DNA from: CAZOJJ01 sp964580105
GTDB taxonomy: Bacteria; Bacteroidota; Rhodothermia; Rhodothermales; Rubricoccaceae
Direction of reading: 5' to 3'
Length of the DNA: 17,973 nt
Assembly (NCBI GenBank): GCA_964580105.1
Contig: CAZOJJ010000057.1
Span: 1-17,973, forward strand
The notes beneath the pieces were generated by a model. That model had not been told where the DNA came from. It made no database searches and was given only the letters and a program-made list of their open reading frames with translations. This document shows positions 1-7,413 of the stretch, in pieces (positions within the stretch are counted from its first letter, which is position 1; every line of letters starts with the position of its first letter). A program made the translations under genes and the position numbers.

Positions 1-4
1 GCCG

Positions 5-26
5 CTGCCGTAGCGGGTTACGGCAG
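5..26 (-). terminator. Hairpin over the lipoprotein stop codon
   Basis: A perfect 8-bp inverted repeat (CTGCCGTA at 5-12, TACGGCAG at 19-26, 6-nt loop) overlaps the TAA stop (18-20) of the minus-strand lipoprotein gene. Its position fits an intrinsic terminator stem. The U-tract that would confirm this would lie outside the window, so the call is tentative. Confidence 0.4.
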
Positions 27-566
27 TCTCGGGCCGGCCGCCTCGCCACGGGGATCCAGCGCCCGCTGGTACCGCCGTGTCACCGTGGTCTGTCCGGGGC
101 CCCGGTACGTCGCCTCGTAGACACTCAACCGGTCTGGCAGGTGCTCCAGCAGCACGATGGAGGTGGGCCCCCCGTCGTCCCCGAGGCCGAGGCGCATCGT
201 CAGGGTCCCCAACTGGAGGCGCTGCGCGTAGACGTAGGTGCGCGCGCCATCGGGGGCCTCGACGTAGACCTGCCAGGGCTGGCCGTCGTCCCAGGCCGGG
301 CGGCCCCGGTAGAGCTCCACCTGTGCCGTGAGCACGACCTGCTCGGGCAGCGCGTCGCCGGTGAGGTCCGCCTCGGCGCGCACCTGGTAGTTCCAGCCGT
401 ATTCTCCGGCGACGGCGGGCGGCAGGGTGGAGTCAACGAGGGCTACCGACCGTTCAGCCAGGGAATCAGATGGCGCGACGGTGGGGCCGTCGTGGGAGGG
501 CGGCGCGTCCTCGACGCAGGCGCTGACGGCCAGCACGGCGGCGAGCGTGTAGACCCGTGCTTTCAT
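18..566 (-). CDS. Hypothetical lipoprotein, 182 aa
   Basis: The product starts MKARVYTLAAVLAVSAC, a short n-region and hydrophobic stretch ending in a lipobox (VSAC). It should be processed by signal peptidase II and lipidated on Cys17, giving an envelope lipoprotein. After a low-complexity Ser/Pro/Asp linker, residues 55-165 hold a domain with DLTGDALPEQ near residue 68, which recalls the D-x-x-G-D-x-x-P-E signature of FG-GAP/VCBS-type or similar periplasmic domains, but I do not recognise the family. The ATG at 566 is chosen because it immediately yields a good lipoprotein signal. The gene lies only 26 nt behind the U-tract of the tRNA-Gly terminator, leaving no room for its own promoter in between. 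It may therefore depend on read-through or on a promoter inside the tRNA region. Function unknown. Confidence 0.8.
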   Translation of the reverse strand: MKARVYTLAAVLAVSACVEDAPPSHDGPTVAPSDSLAERSVALVDSTLPPAVAGEYGWNYQVRAEADLTGDALPEQVVLTAQVELYRGRPAWDDGQPWQVYVEAPDGARTYVYAQRLQLGTLTMRLGLGDDGGPTSIVLLEHLPDRLSVYEATYRGPGQTTVTRRYQRALDPRGEAAGPRLP

Positions 567-592
567 GAGTACCCCGGGATGAGGGGAAGAGC

Positions 593-629
593 AAAAAAAT
601 CGCCCCGCACGGCGTCGTACGGGGCGATT
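593..629 (-). terminator. Intrinsic terminator of tRNA-Gly
   Basis: On the minus strand a GC-rich stem (599-607 pairs with 620-628, arms CGGGGCGAT and ATCGCCCCG, extendable by one pair at 598/629) is followed directly by a run of seven T (complement of A 593-599). This is a textbook Rho-independent terminator, starting 8 nt after the tRNA 3' end. Confidence 0.88.
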
Positions 630-636
630 CGGGGGG

Positions 637-709
637 AGCGGAACACGGGACTCGAACCCGCGACCTCAACCTTGGCAAGGTTGCGCTCTACCAGCTGAGC
701 TAGTTCCGC
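637..709 (-). tRNA. tRNA-Gly (anticodon GCC)
   Basis: A complete 73-nt cloverleaf can be folded: acceptor GCGGAAC/GTTCCGC (703-709 with 638-644), D-arm GCTC...GAGC, anticodon stem CAACC/GGTTG with loop TTGCCAA giving anticodon GCC, a 5-nt variable loop, and T-arm GCGGG-TTCGAGT-CCCGT. The discriminator is U. CCA is not encoded (T is followed by CCC), so the CCA end must be added enzymatically. The gene stands alone, flanked by its own promoter and terminator. Confidence 0.97.
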
Positions 710-721
710 GTCGGGAGACCC

Positions 722-751
722 ATGATACGGAATCGAGCGGGCGGGTGTCAA
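722..751 (-). promoter_or_regulatory. Sigma-70-type promoter of tRNA-Gly
   Basis: On the minus strand TTGACA (746-751) and TATCAT (722-727) are separated by 18 nt. The -35 is a perfect consensus and the -10 matches five of six bases. Predicted transcription start is about 6 nt before the mature tRNA 5' end at 709. It is the clearest promoter of this class in the window. Confidence 0.8.
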
Positions 752-778
752 CGCGGGCACCACCCGTGGGGAGGGGGT

Positions 779-800
779 CACGCCATTTTCAAACGGCGTG
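779..800. promoter_or_regulatory. 22-bp imperfect palindrome upstream of the small-gene cluster
   Basis: CACGCC(A)TTT and AAA(C)GGCGTG form a near-symmetric palindrome: 9 of 11 half-site positions pair around the centre. It sits in the 197-bp gap between the divergent tRNA-Gly promoter and the 89-aa gene at 907. The symmetry suits a dimeric regulator's operator, but no consensus is recognised and it could be chance. Confidence 0.28.
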
Positions 801-906
801 CCGGGGGGATCACGACCGGAGCGAAGAGGAGAACTCCAGACGGACGAACCCGGGCCGCCGCCCGGCGTACACCGCTCGCTCCTCTCCTCACGCAAGGCCC
901 TTCTCC

Positions 907-1176
907 ATGCCTACCGAACACACCACCGTCATCGTCTCCGTCAACACCGACGCCGACGAAGAGGCGCGGATCGAACGCATCAACGCCCAGGTGGGCGAGG
1001 GCTGGCGCGTCGTCAGCACCGTGCCCCTCTCCGGCGGCGGCTCCGGCCCCGGCGGCGAGTCCGAGGACTTCCTCCGCCTCCAGGTCACCCTCGCCCGCGA
1101 CGTTGACGAGCAGAACGTCGTCGTCCGCGACCGGATCGGCGCTGAGGGCGCGCAGCCCGAGGACCGCGAGGGCTGA
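907..1176 (+). CDS. DUF4177-like small protein, 89 aa
   Basis: ATG 907 is preferred over upstream in-frame starts because the protein after it is compact while the upstream extension is low-complexity Arg/Pro coding. The product is an acidic soluble protein. Residues 20-41 (ARIERINAQVGEGWRVVSTV) fit the short alpha plus 'GxxGWxxVS' strand characteristic of DUF4177-type domains, and residues 55-75 form a second predicted beta-strand pair. A Gly/Ser-rich loop (41-52) separates them. There is no signal peptide or membrane segment. The stop is 3 nt before the rhomboid ATG, so the two genes are almost certainly co-transcribed and probably translationally coupled. DUF4177 proteins have no settled function; the family assignment rests on motif resemblance only. 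Confidence 0.75.
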   Translation: MPTEHTTVIVSVNTDADEEARIERINAQVGEGWRVVSTVPLSGGGSGPGGESEDFLRLQVTLARDVDEQNVVVRDRIGAEGAQPEDREG

Positions 1177-1179
1177 CCG

Positions 1180-1956
1180 ATGCTCTTCCCCATCAGCGAC
1201 GACGACCGCCGGCTCGACGGGCCGGCCTTCGTGACGTGGGCGCTCCTGGCGCTCAACGTGCTCGTCTACGTCGTCTTCCAGGGGCTCGGCGCCGACACGG
1301 CGTTCACGTACGGCTACAGCGTCGTGCCCCTCGAACTCACCACCGGCACCGACCTCACCTGGCCGACGACGGTCGGCATGGCCGGGCAGCAGGTGTCCAT
1401 TCCACACGCCCCCGGGCCGGTCCCGATCCACCTCACGGTCCTGACGGCGATGTTCATGCACGGCGGGCTGGGCCACCTCGGCGGCAACCTGCTCTACCTC
1501 TGGATCTTCGGCGACAACGTCGAGCACCGGTTCGGCGCGCTGCCGTTCCTGGCGTTCTACCTCGTCAGCGGCGTCGCCGCCACCGTTGCCCAGATCGCCC
1601 TCGACCCCGACTCCGTCATCCCCAACCTCGGCGCCAGCGGGGCCATTTCCGGCGTGCTCGGCGCGTACCTCGTGCTCTTTCCGAAGAACCGCGTCTTCGC
1701 CCTCTTCTTCTTCCGCGTCGTCGCCATCCCGGCCGTGCTCGCGCTGGGGCTGTGGATCGCGCTCCAGTTCGTCAACGGACTCGGCGCCTTCGCCGCGACG
1801 GAGCAGACGGGCGGCGTGGCCTACGGCGCCCACGTCGGAGGCTTCGCGGCCGGAGTCGTCCTGGCGCTGATCCTCCGCCGCGTCCTCCCCGAACGCTCGA
1901 ACGTGCTGGAGCCGGCCATGCGGCGCGACCCCCGCACGCACCCACTCTGGCGCTGA
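1180..1956 (+). CDS. Rhomboid family intramembrane serine protease, 258 aa
   Basis: A polytopic membrane protein with the rhomboid hallmarks: HGGLGHLGGN at 94-103 (conserved His and Asn of the oxyanion region), the catalytic serine motif GASG at 151-154 (Ser153), and the catalytic His218 in AHVGG. It should cleave transmembrane segments of single-pass substrates within the cytoplasmic membrane. Hydrophobic segments lie near residues 18-36, 85-110, 121-140, 153-168, 172-198 and 215-233, consistent with a six-helix core. A loop of about 30 residues (50-80) precedes the HGG segment. The length suits the shorter bacterial rhomboids; no extra N-terminal domain is present. It follows the DUF4177-like gene by 3 nt and is followed by microprotein genes, one of which (2441-2614) is a single-pass membrane protein and thus a conceivable, unproven substrate. 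Confidence 0.95.
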   Translation: MLFPISDDDRRLDGPAFVTWALLALNVLVYVVFQGLGADTAFTYGYSVVPLELTTGTDLTWPTTVGMAGQQVSIPHAPGPVPIHLTVLTAMFMHGGLGHLGGNLLYLWIFGDNVEHRFGALPFLAFYLVSGVAATVAQIALDPDSVIPNLGASGAISGVLGAYLVLFPKNRVFALFFFRVVAIPAVLALGLWIALQFVNGLGAFAATEQTGGVAYGAHVGGFAAGVVLALILRRVLPERSNVLEPAMRRDPRTHPLWR

Positions 1957-1984
1957 TTCCGTTTCACCTTCCGCCTCCATCGCC

Positions 1985-2161
1985 ATGCCTGCTCCCCACA
2001 AAGACCGCCAGCCCTCGCCCGAGGAAATCGAGGAAACCATCGACGACGAAAACGAGGTGGACGAGGCCTCGTTCGAGAGCTTCCCCGCCAGCGACGCCCC
2101 GGCCTGGACGCACCAGCGCATCGGGCCGCCGCCGGCCGACGACGAGAACGATGACGCCTGA
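1985..2161 (+). CDS. Acidic microprotein A (SFPASDAPAWT), 58 aa
   Basis: ATG 1985 opens a 58-codon frame ending TGA 2159-2161. The product is strongly acidic and predicted disordered apart from the helix around PSPEEIEETID (11-20). It carries the motif SFPASDAPAWT at residues 32-42. A very similar motif, SFPASDPPAWT, is in the adjacent gene, and the two proteins match at about 26 of 34 aligned positions from QPSPEEIE to PAWT. Conservation through duplication argues that this is a real gene. Short proteins with this motif occur as uncharacterised proteins in many bacteria; I know of no assigned function. The gene is 28 nt downstream of the rhomboid stop. Its stop overlaps the possible ATG 2151 of the next paralogue. 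Confidence 0.72.
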   Translation: MPAPHKDRQPSPEEIEETIDDENEVDEASFESFPASDAPAWTHQRIGPPPADDENDDA

Positions 2162-2345
2162 CCCCGCTCCGATGCCGCTCAACGAACGCCACCAGCCCTC
2201 GCCCGAGGAGATCGAACGGACCATCGACGAGGACGACGAGGTGGACCAGGCTTCCTACCAGAGCTTCCCGGCCAGCGATCCGCCGGCCTGGACGAACCCG
2301 GACGCCGACCCGCCGCTCCTCCGTGAGGAGCGGCGGGCCGAGTAG
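2151..2345 (+). CDS. Acidic microprotein B (SFPASDPPAWT), 57-64 aa
   Basis: Tandem paralogue of the preceding microprotein. Two starts are possible: ATG 2151, overlapping the upstream stop by 11 nt and giving 64 aa, or ATG 2172, giving 57 aa and aligning better with the start of paralogue A (MPLNERHQPSPEEIE versus MPAPHKDRQPSPEEIE). Overlap at 2151 would give translational coupling. The core repeats the helix PSPEEIERTID, the acidic EDDEVDQAS segment and SFPASDPPAWT. There is no signal peptide, membrane segment or Cys. Function unknown. The 3' end of the coding region, including LLREERRAE, lies within a perfect 12-bp hairpin (2310-2336). Confidence 0.72.
   Translation: MTPDPAPMPLNERHQPSPEEIERTIDEDDEVDQASYQSFPASDPPAWTNPDADPPLLREERRAE
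2310..2336 (+). terminator. 12-bp hairpin at the 3' end of microprotein B
   Basis: CCGCCGCTCCTC (2310-2321) and GAGGAGCGGCGG (2325-2336) pair perfectly around a 3-nt loop. The hairpin lies within the last codons of microprotein B. No U-tract follows, so it may serve as an RNA 3' end stabiliser or a Rho-assisted stop rather than a classical terminator. Confidence 0.4.
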
Positions 2346-2387
2346 CCGCGCGACGGATCCTCGCCGGCGCGGGCGGCGTTCGCCGGG

Positions 2388-2414
2388 CGCAGGACGGCCG
2401 TCGCTCGTCCTGCG
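2388..2414 (+). terminator. 9-bp hairpin before the membrane microprotein
   Basis: CGCAGGACG (2388-2396) pairs with CGTCCTGCG (2406-2414) around a 9-nt loop, followed by GCCCTTCTC. It lies in the 95-bp gap between microprotein B and ATG 2441. The T-content behind the stem is weak, so termination is only one possibility; a leader structure for the next gene is another. Confidence 0.35.
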
Positions 2415-2440
2415 GCCCTTCTCACACACGCACCTCTCCC

Positions 2441-2614
2441 ATGGCAGACAACAACGGCTCCTCCGGCGCCTCCACCGCCGTCGTGGCGGTCGTCGGCATC
2501 ATCGCCATCCTCGTCATCCTCTGGTTCCTCTTCCTCCGCGGCGGCAGCCCGGCCGACGGCGGCCTCGATGCCGACGTGGACATCAACGTGCCCGAGGAGG
2601 TCATCCCCGAGTAG
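2441..2614 (+). CDS. Single-pass membrane microprotein, 57 aa
   Basis: Starts MADNNGSSGASTAVV and contains one hydrophobic segment, roughly residues 13-32 (TAVVAVVGI...ILWFLF), followed by an Arg (LRGG). The C-terminal tail is acidic (DADVDINVPEEVIPE). The single positive charge just after the segment suggests N-out/C-in topology. The Ser/Gly/Asn-rich head and Gly in the helix resemble features of rhomboid-cleavable segments, and a rhomboid gene lies about 480 bp upstream on the same strand; a substrate relation is inference only. ATG 2441 is the only plausible start and no Shine-Dalgarno is seen, as for most genes here. The gene ends 21 nt before the large convergent hairpin. Family not recognised. 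Confidence 0.68.
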   Translation: MADNNGSSGASTAVVAVVGIIAILVILWFLFLRGGSPADGGLDADVDINVPEEVIPE

Positions 2615-2634
2615 CGCGAGGACCTCCCCGACAC

Positions 2635-2674
2635 GCGAACGCCCCGCTTCCACTTCGGGAGGCGGGGCGTTCGC
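2635..2674. terminator. Strong bidirectional hairpin between convergent genes
   Basis: A 13-bp perfect stem (2635-2647 with 2662-2674, arms GCGAACGCCCCGC/GCGGGGCGTTCGC) extends inward by four pairs (one G-T) to a short loop containing TTCG. It lies between the plus-strand membrane microprotein (ends 2614) and the minus-strand clpC (ends 2734), a typical place for a shared terminator. No T-run follows on either strand. The right arm includes the first unit of the heptamer array, so other copies could pair with the same left arm. Confidence 0.6.
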
Positions 2675-2716
2675 CGTTCAGCGTTCGCCGTTCGCCGTTC
2701 GGCGTTCGCCGTTCAG
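2668..2716. repeat. Heptanucleotide tandem array, 7 x CGTTCRS
   Basis: Seven contiguous 7-mers in strict phase: CGTTCGC, CGTTCAG, CGTTCGC, CGTTCGC, CGTTCGG, CGTTCGC, CGTTCAG. Only the last two positions vary. The array fills the gap between the terminator hairpin and the clpC stop codon (2734-2736). The period of seven is not a multiple of three and the array is intergenic, so it is not coding. Confidence 0.9.
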
Positions 2717-2733
2717 GGAGGGGCGGGGCGGAC

Positions 2734-5316
<2,583 letters not shown>

Positions 5317-5359
5317 CAATTCGGGGTCGGGCCGGCGGTGGGGGCAGGCCGTGGGGTGG

Positions 5360-5758
5360 CTAGGCGGCGAAGGAGGAGCCGCAGCCGCAGGTCTGGGTGG
5401 CGTTGGGGTTGTCGAAGACGAAGCCGCGCGCGTCGAGGCCGTCGTGGTAGTCCACGATGGTACCCATGAGGTAGAGCCCGTGGCGCTTGTCCATGTAGAC
5501 GGCGAGGCCCTGCTCGGCGAACTCGAGGTCGTGCTCGCGTTTCTTATCGAAGCCGAGGATGTAGCTCATGCCCGAGCAGCCGCCGCCCTTGACGCCGACG
5601 CGGAGGCCGTAGTCCTGCGGGATCTGCTTGTTGGCGACGATGCGCTTGACCTCGGCGGCGGCGCGGTCGGTGAGTCTGATCGGGCTTGGCTTGGCCTTCC
5701 GGGCCGGCGCGGCGTTCGGGGCGGCGTCCGGCAGGGTGGGGGACGGGGCGGTGTGCAT
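5360..5758 (-). CDS. A-type iron-sulfur carrier (HesB/IscA/SufA/ErpA family), 132 aa
   Basis: Contains the HesB-like fold with the three conserved ligands: Cys61 in GGGCSGMSY and the C-terminal pair Cys124/Cys126 in CGCGSSF. These bind Fe or a [2Fe-2S]/[4Fe-4S] cluster and hand it to apo-proteins in the cytoplasm. FDNPNATQTCGCGSSF matches the family's C-terminal signature. The first 27 residues are an Ala/Pro-rich extension not needed for the fold. ATG 5758 is chosen over a possible upstream start at 5815, whose 19 added codons translate to Arg/Pro-rich sequence without family character. Which of ErpA, IscA or SufA it corresponds to cannot be decided from this context; no sufBCDS or iscS gene is present. 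The clpC gene follows after 43 nt. Confidence 0.93.
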   Translation of the reverse strand: MHTAPSPTLPDAAPNAAPARKAKPSPIRLTDRAAAEVKRIVANKQIPQDYGLRVGVKGGGCSGMSYILGFDKKREHDLEFAEQGLAVYMDKRHGLYLMGTIVDYHDGLDARGFVFDNPNATQTCGCGSSFAA

Positions 5759-6093
5759 GGTCGTGGGGTCGTCGGGTGGCCTCGCGCGCCGGGTCGCCCG
5801 GCGGCGAGGGTACAATCCGGGCTGAGCGAACGCTGTTCCAACGCGGCCCCCGATTCGAGCGCAGTTCGCGGGGAAAGCGGCCGAGTCGTCGGTAGCGCGT
5901 CCCGAACGGGAGCAAGGTCGCCTCCGGCAGCGGCGCGCACAAGGGGCCGGGCCGAATTCGCAGGGGGCCGGCCGCGCGGGTTGTCCTCGTTCGGGGGCGG
6001 AGCGGCCCCCAACGCGCGGTTACGAGCGGAGGGGAGGCCCGAGGTGGGCCGTGTGCCTCATTCGGGCCGTGTGCCTCATTCGGGCCGTGTGCC
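5759..6093. other. 335-bp intergenic region upstream of the Fe-S carrier
   Basis: No supported gene is seen; frames here are short, Arg/Pro-rich and without family character. It holds the upstream units of the 18-bp triplicate (6046-6099) and a distant 8-bp complement GGGGGCCG (5963-5970)/CGGCCCCC (6003-6010). The promoter for the carrier gene should lie near 5800-5860 on the minus strand, but I find only a weak TTGGAA-type element and no convincing -10. Confidence 0.6.
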
Positions 6094-6099
6094 TCATTC
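6046..6099. repeat. 18-bp perfect tandem triplicate
   Basis: GGGCCGTGTGCCTCATTC occurs three times without mismatch at 6046-6063, 6064-6081 and 6082-6099. The third copy contains the stop codon (TGA, complement of 6094-6096) of the outer-membrane-like gene on the minus strand, so the other copies lie just downstream of that gene. The unit length is a multiple of three but the array is mostly non-coding here. Confidence 0.92.
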
Positions 6100-6564
6100 G
6101 GCGTAGAGGCTGAGCACGAGCCCCACGCCGGCCTTCGTGTACGCCACCGAGGCGGCCTCGACGTAGCCGAGGAAGGCGTTGAATCCAAACGGCTCCCACA
6201 CCCACACGTTCACGCCGGCCTCGATGCCCCAGGCGAGCCCGTAGGCCTCGCCGTAGCCGAACCCGGCGAACCCGCTGAGGTAGGGGTCGGTCGTGGAAGC
6301 CGGGCGGACGTAGAGCGTGTGGGTGGAGAGGACCTCGTAGTCAAACGCGCCGTCGAGCTGGTAGCCGGCGACGTAGCCGCCGCAGCGGTAATGGGCGTCG
6401 TAGCAGGGGTAGTCGGCGGAGAGGGACGGGACGGTGAGCGTCGCGCCCCCGCCGTAGCCGGCGCCGAGGCCGATGCGGAGAAGGGCCCGGTTGGCCGGGT
6501 GGACGCCCGGCTGCGCCCCGGCGGCCGTCGCGAGGAGGGCGAGTAGGAGGGCGGCGTAGCGCAT
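6094..6564 (-). CDS. Small outer-membrane beta-barrel-like protein, 156 aa
   Basis: Starts MRYAALLLALLATAAGAQ, a clear Sec signal peptide with cleavage likely after AGA. The mature part is rich in Gly, Tyr and alternating hydrophobics (IGLGAGYGGGATLTV, YLSGFAGFGYGEAYGLAWG, KAGVGLVLSLYAE) and ends close to an aromatic residue, all typical of beta-barrel strands. A Cys pair (54 and 61, YPCYDAHYRC) could form a loop disulfide. I infer an outer-membrane barrel or barrel-like surface protein; the family is not recognised. ATG 6564 gives the signal peptide directly; upstream frame sequence is low-complexity. The gene follows the DUF6252-like lipoprotein with a 95-nt gap that contains a strong hairpin, so co-transcription with partial attenuation is possible. 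The stop codon lies in the 18-bp repeat. Confidence 0.78.
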   Translation of the reverse strand: MRYAALLLALLATAAGAQPGVHPANRALLRIGLGAGYGGGATLTVPSLSADYPCYDAHYRCGGYVAGYQLDGAFDYEVLSTHTLYVRPASTTDPYLSGFAGFGYGEAYGLAWGIEAGVNVWVWEPFGFNAFLGYVEAASVAYTKAGVGLVLSLYAE

Positions 6565-6584
6565 GGTCCTTCGGAAACGAGGAG

Positions 6585-6618
6585 GGGGGCCGGGGGTCCA
6601 CCACAGCACCCGGCCCCC
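6585..6618 (-). terminator. 10-bp GC hairpin between lipoprotein and barrel genes
   Basis: GGGGGCCGGG (6585-6594) pairs perfectly with CCCGGCCCCC (6609-6618) around a 14-nt loop. On the minus strand it follows the lipoprotein stop by about 40 nt and precedes ATG 6564. The tail behind it (CTCCTCGTTTCC) has few T, so it may be a weak terminator or processing barrier rather than a full stop. Confidence 0.5.
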
Positions 6619-6659
6619 TGTGCCTCCGTCCGGGCTGGACGGGGTGGCACGTCGGACGC

Positions 6660-7154
6660 TTACTTGGCGATGTCGAACTGCCCACTCGTGACGGTGACGC
6701 TCGATCCGTTGTTCGGGCAGAGGGCCGTGAACGAGAAGGAGCCCTTCGCGCTGTCGTCGCCGATGGCGTCGATGGTGAGGGTGACGCTGCCGGCGCCGGG
6801 GATGGGCGAGGCCGAGCAGGTCAGGGCCGCCTGCGGATCGTTCAGGTCGATTTCGGCGTAGGTCGCCGTGATCGGGGCCTGGGTGCCCACCTGGGCCTGC
6901 GCCCCACCGATGTTGATCTGGCGTTGCGTGGGACCGTCGGACCCATCGAAGTTGGTGATGCCGGCGATGGTGAGCAGGCCGTTCGAGATGTCGATCTGGA
7001 CACACTCGGCGGTGAACGCCTGGCCGTTGGCCGTGGCCGTCATCGAGCCGTCGGCGCAGGCCCCTCCGTTGGGGCCACCGGGCTCGCCGCTGTCGCAGCC
7101 CGCAGCGGCGGGGAGGAGGGCGAGGGCGAAGAGGAGGGTCAGGGGACGTCGCAT
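6660..7154 (-). CDS. Lipoprotein resembling DUF6252 family, 164 aa
   Basis: MRRPLTLLFALALLPAAAGC is a lipoprotein signal with lipobox AAGC (Cys20). The mature protein begins with a Gly/Pro/Glu linker and then a beta-rich domain. TATANGQAFTAECVQI (40-54) and KGSFSFTALCPNNG (137-150) resemble the paired strands of the small Bacteroidota lipoproteins grouped as DUF6252 ('...ang..fta' and 'G.F.F.a'). Four Cys in the mature domain (33, 51, 113, 146) may form two disulfides. ATG 7154 is chosen because it gives the lipobox; upstream codons are low-complexity. The gene lies 259 nt behind the sigma-54 activator, with a candidate -24/-12 promoter in that gap, suggesting activator control of this gene. 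Function is unknown; the family link is by resemblance only. Confidence 0.8.
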   Translation of the reverse strand: MRRPLTLLFALALLPAAAGCDSGEPGGPNGGACADGSMTATANGQAFTAECVQIDISNGLLTIAGITNFDGSDGPTQRQINIGGAQAQVGTQAPITATYAEIDLNDPQAALTCSASPIPGAGSVTLTIDAIGDDSAKGSFSFTALCPNNGSSVTVTSGQFDIAK

Positions 7155-7164
7155 GGGAGCGAGA

Positions 7165-7185
7165 GGGAGGGAGTCGGAGGGAGGG
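7165..7185 (+). other. Potential G-quadruplex motif in the lipoprotein leader
   Basis: On the plus strand four GGG runs (7165-67, 7169-71, 7179-81, 7183-85) are joined by loops of 1, 7 and 1 nt, satisfying the usual G3N1-7 pattern. This strand is the template strand of the lipoprotein gene, and the motif ends 10 nt before its ATG. It appears as a polypyrimidine leader in the mRNA. Confidence 0.45.
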
Positions 7186-7378
7186 CGACCCGGCCCGCCG
7201 GGCTCTCCGTCGTTGGCCTCGGCCGGGCGTAGGCGCCCGCCCGGTACGACGGCGCGTGCGAAGGGAGCCCGGCGAGCGGGTCGTGTGCGTTCCCTCCAAC
7301 CCAAGAGGCGTACCAAGCCCCGAAAACGGCCGGAAACGGGAGCGCTCGGCTGGAACGTGGCGGATCGGATACGGACGC

Positions 7379-7394
7379 GGCGAGGCCGGTGCCA
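7379..7394 (-). promoter_or_regulatory. Candidate sigma-54 (-24/-12) promoter
   Basis: The minus strand reads TGGCACCGGCCTCGCC. Against the RpoN consensus TGGCACG-N4-TTGCW it matches TGGCAC and T-GC, with the invariant GG and GC exactly 10 nt apart. It lies 19 nt past the stop of a GAFTGA-bearing sigma-54 activator and upstream of the lipoprotein gene, which would then have a leader of about 210 nt. A chance match is possible in such GC-rich DNA. Confidence 0.5.
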
Positions 7395-7413
7395 CCCATC
7401 CGATACGGGCGAG

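Noticed and set aside
1236..2345. Long frame overlapping the rhomboid and running into microprotein B
   Set aside because: The part over the rhomboid is Arg/Pro-rich shadow. Only the terminal segment from 2151 is a real gene, as its paralogue shows.
2668..2716. CRISPR or REP-type interpretation of the repeat arrays at 2668, 6046 and 12577
   Set aside because: Units of 7 or 18 bp are directly abutting with no spacers, and there are no cas genes, so they are simple tandem repeats.
5317..5319. TTG as the start of ClpC
   Set aside because: The next codon is ATG and the N-terminus MEGNFSNRV fits ClpC starts. The TTG adds only one residue and is not needed.
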